A stretch of DNA of 28,773 nt, from the NCBI GenBank assembly GCA_934692295.1, contig CAKUTL010000016.1, positions 1 through 28,773 on the forward strand, in the 5' to 3' direction. The translations under genes were made by a program, and so were the position numbers. The stretch is from an uncultured Candidatus Melainabacteria bacterium. GTDB lineage: Bacteria > Cyanobacteriota > Vampirovibrionia > Gastranaerophilales > Gastranaerophilaceae. Numbering within the stretch: the first letter of the stretch is position 1; each line of letters starts with the position of its first letter. The notes under the pieces are model-generated. The model was not told the DNA's origin. It worked only from the letters and a program-made list of their open reading frames with translations, and ran no database searches. Shown one piece after another: positions 14,871 to 20,792 of this stretch.

Positions 14871-15146
14871 TTATGCAATAAACATTTTAGTTGCTTGTTG
14901 AGCAGGTACACCGTGAGCAATTGCATATTGAATGTTTGCATTTGCGTCTATATCTGATTTCATTGTATTAACTGCTGCACCTGTTTCTTTAAATGGGCTT
15001 GTATAAGCATTGCTGTTAATTACAACATTGTTGTTTCTAATAAATTGTTTAGCAGCTTTTTGTTCTTCTGCACTATATACTTTACCAGCGTTTAGGTATT
15101 TATAGCTGTTTTCTGTTAAGTTAAATAATTTGTTTACTTTCATCAT
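14871..15146 (-). CDS. Small hypothetical protein
   Basis: A 91-residue soluble protein rich in Asn, Ala and Lys, mostly helical by composition, with no signal peptide, no cysteine and no recognised domain. It starts at one of two adjacent ATG codons behind a strong AAAGGAG site, which supports a real gene. It lies downstream of speD on the same strand, separated by 156 nt holding a large inverted repeat, so co-transcription is possible. Function unknown. Confidence 0.6.
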   Translation of the reverse strand: MMKVNKLFNLTENSYKYLNAGKVYSAEEQKAAKQFIRNNNVVINSNAYTSPFKETGAAVNTMKSDIDANANIQYAIAHGVPAQQATKMFIA

Positions 15147-15201
15147 TTTTCTTTTCTCCTTTTCTATTTATATTTCTAGTAAACTACCTTAATTTCAAAT
15201 A

Positions 15202-15259
15202 TAAATAGCCTAACCAGATAATATTAAATCTTGTCTAATCTCTCTAGTTAGGCTATTTA
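15202..15259. repeat. Long inverted repeat between speD and the 91-residue gene
   Basis: Two perfect 13-nt arms (TAAATAGCCTAAC at 15202-15214 and its reverse complement at 15247-15259) enclose a 32-nt loop. There is a T-run beyond the repeat on the + strand and none directly on the - strand, the sense strand for both flanking genes. It could be a processing hairpin, a protein site or a small repeat element. Confidence 0.6.
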
Positions 15260-15302
15260 AACGTTTTTATCTTAATTAAAAATTTGATATTTGGGGTTTT
15301 TA

Positions 15303-15758
15303 TTAGCTTTCAATTTGTTCCATAATTTCAAAAGGTTTTTCAACAACTTTCATTGTGTCTTTTGTAATTATGCCTCTTTTTAATTCAGTGAAACTTGCTT
15401 TTTTAGAGCTGAATTTCTTTTTCAAAAATTCGTATGCAACTTTTGGGTCGCACTTTGAACCACAAGTAAATAAATCTACTGCGGCATAGCCAAGTTCAGG
15501 CCAAGTGTGAATAGCCAAGTGGCTTTCTGAAATGATTACAACTCCAGAAACTCCATATGGGCTAAACATGTGGAAGCATTTTTGAACGATTGTAGCTCCA
15601 CATTCTAGTGCTGAATCTATCATGTATTTTTCAACCTTGTCAATACTGTTCAAAATATTAGGGTCACATTCAAAAAATTCGGCTAAAACATGTTGTCCTA
15701 AATGTATTTCGTCTAGTTCAGAATTTTTTTGAAACATGTCTAAAGGTGAATCTGTCAA
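15303..15758 (-). CDS. speD: S-adenosylmethionine decarboxylase proenzyme (class 1B)
   Basis: A 151-residue proenzyme of the short bacterial SpeH-type class. It self-cleaves between Glu78 and Ser79 to make the pyruvoyl group; His84 and Cys99 have the same spacing as the catalytic residues His68 and Cys83 of the Thermotoga enzyme. The product, decarboxylated SAM, donates aminopropyl groups for spermidine. The start is TTG: an AAGGAG site lies 8 nt before it, whereas the first in-frame ATG (codon 8) is too far. No speE is in the window; the PLP decarboxylase-family gene at 1696-2733 may supply the diamine side. Divergent from the response regulator gene across a 217-nt AT-rich spacer. Confidence 0.95.
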   Translation of the reverse strand: MTDSPLDMFQKNSELDEIHLGQHVLAEFFECDPNILNSIDKVEKYMIDSALECGATIVQKCFHMFSPYGVSGVVIISESHLAIHTWPELGYAAVDLFTCGSKCDPKVAYEFLKKKFSSKKASFTELKRGIITKDTMKVVEKPFEIMEQIES

Positions 15759-15849
15759 TTTATTTGCTCCTTATATAACTTAAATAAATGTATATTTCGT
15801 ACATTACAATAATACCCTAAAAAAAATATTTTATCCTATATTTGACTAT

Positions 15850-15875
15850 TTATTATTTTTTGTTAAAAATAATAA
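15850..15875. repeat. AT-only inverted repeat in the speD/response-regulator spacer
   Basis: Perfect 11-nt arms (15850-15860 and 15865-15875) around a TGTT loop, made only of A and T. It could be an operator or hairpin, but such repeats arise easily by chance in AT-rich DNA. Nothing else distinct was seen in 15778-15940. Confidence 0.25.
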
Positions 15876-15940
15876 TCGTTATAAATACACTTATACGCTA
15901 CTTTTTGGCTATATTTGTATATTAAGTTTTATTAATCGTA

Positions 15941-15969
15941 TTTTCAATTTTTCTCTTTTATTATAGAAT
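15941..15969 (+). promoter_or_regulatory. Promoter giving a leaderless response-regulator mRNA
   Basis: TTTTCA (15941-15946), a 17-nt spacer and TAGAAT (15964-15969). Six nt separate the -10 box from the ATG at 15976, so transcription should begin at or next to the start codon. No ribosome binding site is present. Confidence 0.5.
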
Positions 15970-15975
15970 CTCGGT

Positions 15976-16674
15976 ATGAATAATAAGATTTTAGTAGTGG
16001 ATGATGATGTTGCAATTAACGAATTAATTAAGGTTAATTTGGAACTTGCGGGATATAAAGTTGTACAGGCTTATGATGGAATAAAGGGTTTTGCATTGGC
16101 AAAACAAGAAGCTCCATCTCTTGTTGTTTTAGATGTAATGATGCCGGATGTTGACGGTTTTACTGTCGCAAAAAGAATTAGACAGAATGAAGAAACTAAA
16201 GATACTCCAATCATTATGTTAACCGCTCTTTCACAAATAAATGACAAGGTAAAAGGTTTTAATATCGGTGTTGACGATTATTTGGTTAAACCGTTTGAAA
16301 TTGAAGAATTGTTAGTTCGAGTTAGAGCATTGCTAAAACGCACTAATCAAATCCCGATTTCAGCTTCAACCAGAGATTTGTTAACTCTGGGTGAAATAAC
16401 TTTGCTCCCTGAACAATATAGCGTAAAAATCGGTGAAAAACAGGCAAAATTAACTCCTATTGAATTTGATATTTTTAATTTGCTATTCCAAAATCATGGA
16501 AATATGGTTTCATCTGCAAAATTGTTAAAAGATATTTGGGGATATTCTCCTGATGATGATATAGAAACTATCCGTGTTCATATCAGACATTTGAGAAGTA
16601 AGATTGATAAAATCTCAGATGGGAAAAAATATATTGAAACAATTTATGGTGGCGGATATAAATTGAATGTTTAA
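15976..16674 (+). CDS. OmpR/PhoB-family response regulator (RpaA/RpaB-like)
   Basis: A 232-residue two-component regulator. Receiver domain about 1-120 with acidic pocket Asp10-Asp11, phospho-acceptor Asp53, Thr83 and Lys105 in Val-Lys-Pro-Phe; winged-helix DNA-binding domain about 135-232 with the usual Arg-Val-His-Ile-Arg-His-Leu-Arg-x-Lys-Ile recognition helix and a Gly-Gly-Gly-Tyr hairpin. The overall pattern suggests the RpaA/RpaB group of cyanobacterial OmpR-type regulators, but that assignment needs a tree. No histidine kinase gene is adjacent. The mRNA appears leaderless. A terminator at 16698-16725 follows. Confidence 0.92.
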   Translation: MNNKILVVDDDVAINELIKVNLELAGYKVVQAYDGIKGFALAKQEAPSLVVLDVMMPDVDGFTVAKRIRQNEETKDTPIIMLTALSQINDKVKGFNIGVDDYLVKPFEIEELLVRVRALLKRTNQIPISASTRDLLTLGEITLLPEQYSVKIGEKQAKLTPIEFDIFNLLFQNHGNMVSSAKLLKDIWGYSPDDDIETIRVHIRHLRSKIDKISDGKKYIETIYGGGYKLNV

Positions 16675-16697
16675 TTATAATAATTTCTGAACAATAA

Positions 16698-16725
16698 AAA
16701 AGAGTCCTTTTTCAAGGACTCTTTT
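16698..16725. terminator. Bidirectional intrinsic terminator
   Basis: Perfect 12-bp stem (16698-16709 with 16714-16725), TTTC loop, A-tract before and T-tract after. Shared by the response regulator gene (+) and rpsP (-). Confidence 0.9.
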
Positions 16726-16746
16726 AACATATTTTCTTGATTAAAA

Positions 16747-17109
16747 CTATGCTTCAGCAGGAGCTTCTTGTGCAGCAGCCTCAGCAGCAGCTTTTGCAGC
16801 TTCTTCTTCAGCTTGTTTTTTAGCTAATGCTTTTTTAGAAAGTTTAACAGTTTCTTTTTTAACATAGTTCAAAGTGCCGTCTTCGTTGCAATTTTTGATA
16901 AGGTAAGCAACTGTTTCTGTAGGTTGAGCACCTTTAGAAATCCAATCAAGAGCTGTTGCTTTGTCTAATTTCATAACTTTAGTTTTAGGATTGTAATGAC
17001 CTAATTCTTGGATTGGTCTTCCTTCACGTTTAGTTGTTGAATTGATAACAATAACTCTGTATGTAGGGTTTTTCTTAGCACCTAATCTTTTTAATCTGAT
17101 TTTTAACAT
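16747..17109 (-). CDS. rpsP: Small ribosomal subunit protein bS16
   Basis: A 120-residue bS16. The core (about 1-82) is typical: an N-terminal Lys-Ile-Arg-Leu-Lys-Arg-x-Gly strand, Tyr-Arg-Val-Ile-Val, an Arg-Pro-Ile-x-Glu-Leu-Gly-x-Tyr-Asn-Pro block and an Ala-Gln-Pro-Thr-Glu-Thr-Val helix start. The tail after about residue 88 is Lys-, Glu- and Ala-rich with runs of alanine; bS16 proteins without such a tail are about 80-90 residues. It binds 16S rRNA during 30S assembly. An AAGAAGGA site precedes the ATG. It stands alone with its own terminator, and the usual partners rimM, trmD and rplS are not here. A foldable leader lies at about 17145-17202. Confidence 0.96.
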   Translation of the reverse strand: MLKIRLKRLGAKKNPTYRVIVINSTTKREGRPIQELGHYNPKTKVMKLDKATALDWISKGAQPTETVAYLIKNCNEDGTLNYVKKETVKLSKKALAKKQAEEEAAKAAAEAAAQEAPAEA

Positions 17110-17144
17110 TTTTAATTTTCCTTCTTTATTTTGTGTATTATTTG

Positions 17145-17202
17145 CCGGTAATTCAACCGCCGCTTGTTGTTTTACCTCAATCGGGTTAAAGAGGAATTAC
17201 CC
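17145..17202 (-). promoter_or_regulatory. Structured leader of rpsP (candidate ribosomal-protein leader)
   Basis: On the - strand GGTAATTC (17194-17201) pairs with GAATTACC (17147-17154), closing a domain. Inside are a CCTC/GAGG hairpin (17191-17194 with 17175-17178; its outermost pair competes with the closing stem) and an AACC/GGTT pairing (17184-17187 with 17155-17158). The segment is clearly richer in G+C than its surroundings and lies between the likely promoter and the rpsP start. No known RNA class was recognised. Confidence 0.4.
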
Positions 17203-17372
17203 TGATTGTAATTAAATTCAATCACAAATACTTTTTCAGTGCAAGTGTTTGTAAAAAATTGTGAGCAAATGTGCCTTAGAGAGTGGTAGTCCTTTTGTAT
17301 GAGTTGCTTTTATTATTTTTTGCGGTAAAATCGGATAAGATGCATGTATAGTATAAAATAAGGATATTAGAA

Positions 17373-18701
17373 ATGAAATCAACATTAACAAAAGAACAAG
17401 ACAATTTGGTTAGTATAAGTATGGTTATCCCTGCAAAAGAAGCTACTTCTGCATATAACACTGCTGCTAATCGTATTTCTCAATATGTAAATATTGACGG
17501 ATTTAGAAAAGGTAAAGCTCCTCGTGCCGTTATTGAAAGACACGTTGGTGTTGACAGAATTAGACAAGAAGCATTGGATATTATTCTTCCAAAATATTTA
17601 GGTCAAGCTGTTTATGATAACAAATTGGATGTTATTTCTCAACCAGCAATTACTGATTACAAATTTGAAACTGGTAAAGATTTAGAAGTAACTTTCGAAG
17701 TTGAAACAAGACCAGAAGTTAAATTGGGCGAATACAAAAATCTAGAAGTTAAAGCTGAAGTTCCATCTGAAGATGATGGTGCTTTTGACAAAGCATTAGA
17801 AGGGTTTTTAACTCAACACGCTTCTATGGAATTGGTTTTGGATAGACCTTCAAACGAAACAGATACAGTTGTTTTTGACTTTGATGGAACTTGCAATGGT
17901 GAAGCTATTCAAGGCGGATCTGCAAAAGGTTATGCTCTAGATTTAGCTCATTCAAACTTCATTCCAGGATTTGCTGAACAATTAGTTGGTCATAACATTA
18001 AGGATGAATTTGATATTCAAGTTACATTCCCAGAAGATTACCACGATGAAAAATTAAAAGGTCAACCGGCTACTTTTGCTATTAAAATTAATGAAATCAA
18101 GCAAAGAGTTATGCCAGAATTGACTGATGAATTAGTGAAAAAATCAACAAGATTTTCAACTGTTGATGAATTAAAGGCTGATATCAAAGATTACATCGAA
18201 AAACAAAGAGAAAGTTTGAAAAAATCAGCAGCAGAAAACGCTGTATTCAAACAAGTAATTGAATCTTCTTCTGTTGAAATTCCTCAAAGAATGATTGATA
18301 GAGAAGTTGAATCATTGAAAGCTGATTATAAACAAAGATTATCTTACCAAGGTATTGATTGGGATACATTCATGAAATCTCAAGGTAATGAAGAAGAATT
18401 CAATAGTACATTGGTAGAAGATGCTAAAACAAGAATTAAAAATTCTTTAATAATTGATAAAATTGCTAAAGAAGAAAAAGTATCTGTTGAACAATCTGAT
18501 TTTGCTGGAAAGTTAGATCAATTGGCTGCAGCATACGGTATGGGTGCTCAGGATATGCTAAAACAATTCGGACAAAATCCTGACTTCTTACAAACATTAT
18601 CTCAACAAATTGTTAATGAAAAAGTTAGAACATTCTTAGTTGACAATAACAAAGTTGAATATGTAGAAGTTAAACCTAACAAAGAATCAGTTGAAGCTTA
18701 G
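17373..18701 (+). CDS. tig: Trigger factor (ribosome-associated chaperone)
   Basis: A 442-residue trigger factor of normal length. The N-terminal ribosome-binding domain carries the signature Gly-Phe-Arg-Lys-Gly-Lys-Ala-Pro-Arg (43-51). An FKBP-type peptidyl-prolyl isomerase domain lies at about 155-245, and the helical C-terminal chaperone domain fills the rest. It docks at the ribosome exit tunnel and shields nascent chains. An AAGGAT site precedes the ATG; a TATAGT/TATAAA region at about 17346 may be its -10. clpP and clpX follow on the same strand, the common tig-clpP-clpX order. Confidence 0.95.
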   Translation: MKSTLTKEQDNLVSISMVIPAKEATSAYNTAANRISQYVNIDGFRKGKAPRAVIERHVGVDRIRQEALDIILPKYLGQAVYDNKLDVISQPAITDYKFETGKDLEVTFEVETRPEVKLGEYKNLEVKAEVPSEDDGAFDKALEGFLTQHASMELVLDRPSNETDTVVFDFDGTCNGEAIQGGSAKGYALDLAHSNFIPGFAEQLVGHNIKDEFDIQVTFPEDYHDEKLKGQPATFAIKINEIKQRVMPELTDELVKKSTRFSTVDELKADIKDYIEKQRESLKKSAAENAVFKQVIESSSVEIPQRMIDREVESLKADYKQRLSYQGIDWDTFMKSQGNEEEFNSTLVEDAKTRIKNSLIIDKIAKEEKVSVEQSDFAGKLDQLAAAYGMGAQDMLKQFGQNPDFLQTLSQQIVNEKVRTFLVDNNKVEYVEVKPNKESVEA

Positions 18702-18718
18702 TAGAGAATAAGTATAAT
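18691..18718 (+). promoter_or_regulatory. Possible internal promoter for clpP-clpX
   Basis: TTGAAG (18691-18696, within the end of tig), a 16-nt spacer and TATAAT (18713-18718). It would allow clpPX expression apart from tig. Confidence 0.45.
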
Positions 18719-18744
18719 ATTAGAATAAGAAAGGGAATTAAATC

Positions 18745-19335
18745 ATGAGTTTTGTACCTGTTGTTATTGAACAATCAAGTCGTGGCGAAAGATCATTCGA
18801 TATTTTCTCAAGATTGTTAAGAGAAAGAATTATCTTCTTGGGAACTGCTATTGATGATATGGTAGCTAATTTGGTTGTTGCACAGTTATTGTTGTTGGAT
18901 AGTGAAAATCCTGAAAAAGATATTATGTTATACATCAACTCTCCAGGTGGTAGTGTAACAGCAGGTTTCGCAATTTATGATACAATGCAACACATTAGAG
19001 CAGATGTTTCTACAATTTGTTTAGGACAAGCTGCTTCTATGGGTGCATTCCTTCTATCTTCCGGTACTAAAGGTAAGAGAATGGCTCTTCCTCATTCAAG
19101 AGTTCTTATTCACCAACCTTTAGGTGGTGCTCAAGGTCAGGCAACTGATATTGAAATCCAAGCAGCTGAAATTATCAGAATCAAAAAATCATTGAACGAA
19201 ATTTTAGCTTCAAATACCGGACAATCTCTTAAAAAGATTGAAAAAGATACTGACAGAGATTATATCATGACTCCTCAAGAAGCTCTTGAATATGGTATGA
19301 TTGATAAAGTTATTTCTCGTGATGCTATTAAATAA
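18745..19335 (+). CDS. clpP: ATP-dependent Clp protease proteolytic subunit
   Basis: A 196-residue serine peptidase of standard length. The catalytic triad is Ser98 (Ala-Ala-Ser-Met-Gly), His123 (Ile-His-Gln-Pro) and Asp172; the oxyanion segment Ser-Pro-Gly-Gly-Ser lies at 66-70. It forms a double heptameric barrel that degrades proteins unfolded by ClpX. An AAGGGAATT site precedes the ATG. It lies 43 nt after tig and 22 nt before clpX. Confidence 0.97.
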   Translation: MSFVPVVIEQSSRGERSFDIFSRLLRERIIFLGTAIDDMVANLVVAQLLLLDSENPEKDIMLYINSPGGSVTAGFAIYDTMQHIRADVSTICLGQAASMGAFLLSSGTKGKRMALPHSRVLIHQPLGGAQGQATDIEIQAAEIIRIKKSLNEILASNTGQSLKKIEKDTDRDYIMTPQEALEYGMIDKVISRDAIK

Positions 19336-19357
19336 TCGATTGGAGATAATATAAAAA

Positions 19358-20668
19358 ATGCCAAAGCACGATGATGATAAATTAAAATGTTCTTTTTGCG
19401 GGAAAACTCAAGACCAAGTAAAAAAACTAATTGCAGGTCCGGAAGTTTATATCTGCGATGAGTGTGTTGAGCTTTGTAATGAAATTTTGGATGAAGAATT
19501 TTTTGACCAAAAAGACAAAGAAGGTGCTGCTGATGGAGAAAATCCAGAAAAAGCTGAAAAACCCATTCCAAAGCCACATGAAATTAAAGAATATTTGGAT
19601 CAATATATTGTTGGACAGGATGATGCTAAGAAAGTTTTGTCTGTTGCTGTTTACAACCATTATAAACGTTTAAAACACAACAAAGATAACAAAAATGACT
19701 CTGTTGAAATCCAAAAATCTAACATTTTATTAGTTGGTCCAACAGGTTCAGGTAAAACATTATTAGCACAAACCTTAGCTAAGATGTTGGATGTTCCATT
19801 TGCGGTTGCAGATGCTACGACATTGACTGAAGCAGGTTATGTTGGTGATGATGTAGAAAATATTCTTCTTCGTTTGTATCAAAACGCAGAGTTTGATTCT
19901 ACAAAAGCTGAACGTGGTATTATTTACATCGATGAAATTGATAAAATTTCTAGAAAAAGTGAAAATACTTCAATTACAAGAGATGTTTCCGGTGAAGGAG
20001 TACAACAAGCATTGTTGAAAATGATTGAAGGTACTGTTGCTCACGTTCCTCCTCAAGGTGGAAGAAAACATCCTCATCAAGAATTTATCGAAATCGACAC
20101 AAGCAATATCTTGTTTATTGTAGGTGGTGCTTTTGTTGGTTTGGAAAAAATTGTTGATGCAAGAGCTGGCGAAGGTAATTCAGTTGGCTTTGGTGCAAAA
20201 GCTCCAATGTCGCAAGCTGAAAAGGATGCAAATGCTGTTAAGTTGTTGAAAAAATTACAACCGGAAGATTTGTTGAAATTCGGTTTGATTCCTGAATTTA
20301 TCGGTCGTGTTCCTGTTTATGCTGTTTTGGATCAGTTGAATGAAAAAACTTTGAAAATGATTTTAACTGAACCTAAAAACGCAGTTCTAAAACAATATCA
20401 AGCATTGTTGAAAATGGATGGTGTTGATTTGGAATTTGAACCGGAAGCAGTTGATTTAATTGCTAAAGAAGCTATCAAACGTAAGACCGGTGCTAGAGCA
20501 TTACGTTCAATTGTTGAAGAAATCATGCTTGATGTTATGTATGATGTTCCAACAAAAGAAAATATCGATAAGTTCGTTGTTACAGCTGATATGGTTAAAA
20601 ATAGAAAAAATGCCGAAGTTGTTCAACTTCCAACAAAATCTGATAAAGAAAAAGAAATTACAGCTTAG
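19358..20668 (+). CDS. clpX: ATP-dependent Clp protease ATP-binding subunit ClpX
   Basis: A 436-residue AAA+ unfoldase. The N-terminal zinc-binding domain has Cys11, Cys14, Cys33 and Cys36. Walker A is Gly-Pro-Thr-Gly-Ser-Gly-Lys-Thr (127-134), the pore loop is Gly-Tyr-Val-Gly (160-163), and Walker B is Ile-Tyr-Ile-Asp-Glu-Ile-Asp (189-195). The Arg-Lys-His loop and the Leu-Ile-Pro-Glu-Phe-Ile-Gly-Arg sensor segment are present. It unfolds tagged substrates and feeds them to ClpP. A GGAG site lies about 11 nt before the ATG. Followed by a terminator at 20691-20720. Confidence 0.97.
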   Translation: MPKHDDDKLKCSFCGKTQDQVKKLIAGPEVYICDECVELCNEILDEEFFDQKDKEGAADGENPEKAEKPIPKPHEIKEYLDQYIVGQDDAKKVLSVAVYNHYKRLKHNKDNKNDSVEIQKSNILLVGPTGSGKTLLAQTLAKMLDVPFAVADATTLTEAGYVGDDVENILLRLYQNAEFDSTKAERGIIYIDEIDKISRKSENTSITRDVSGEGVQQALLKMIEGTVAHVPPQGGRKHPHQEFIEIDTSNILFIVGGAFVGLEKIVDARAGEGNSVGFGAKAPMSQAEKDANAVKLLKKLQPEDLLKFGLIPEFIGRVPVYAVLDQLNEKTLKMILTEPKNAVLKQYQALLKMDGVDLEFEPEAVDLIAKEAIKRKTGARALRSIVEEIMLDVMYDVPTKENIDKFVVTADMVKNRKNAEVVQLPTKSDKEKEITA

Positions 20669-20690
20669 TAATTTTTGAATAATTTAAAAT

Positions 20691-20720
20691 AAACGAGTCT
20701 GCTATTTGCAGGCTCGTTTT
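20691..20720 (+). terminator. Intrinsic terminator of the tig-clpP-clpX operon
   Basis: 12-nt arms (20691-20702 and 20708-20719, one G-T mismatch), 5-nt loop and T-run after. Confidence 0.85.
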
Positions 20721-20792
20721 AATTTGAAAATATTGTAATAAATTGTCAAACCCTATTTTTTATGCGAAAATTAAAGAAAGGGAGATTAGTCG

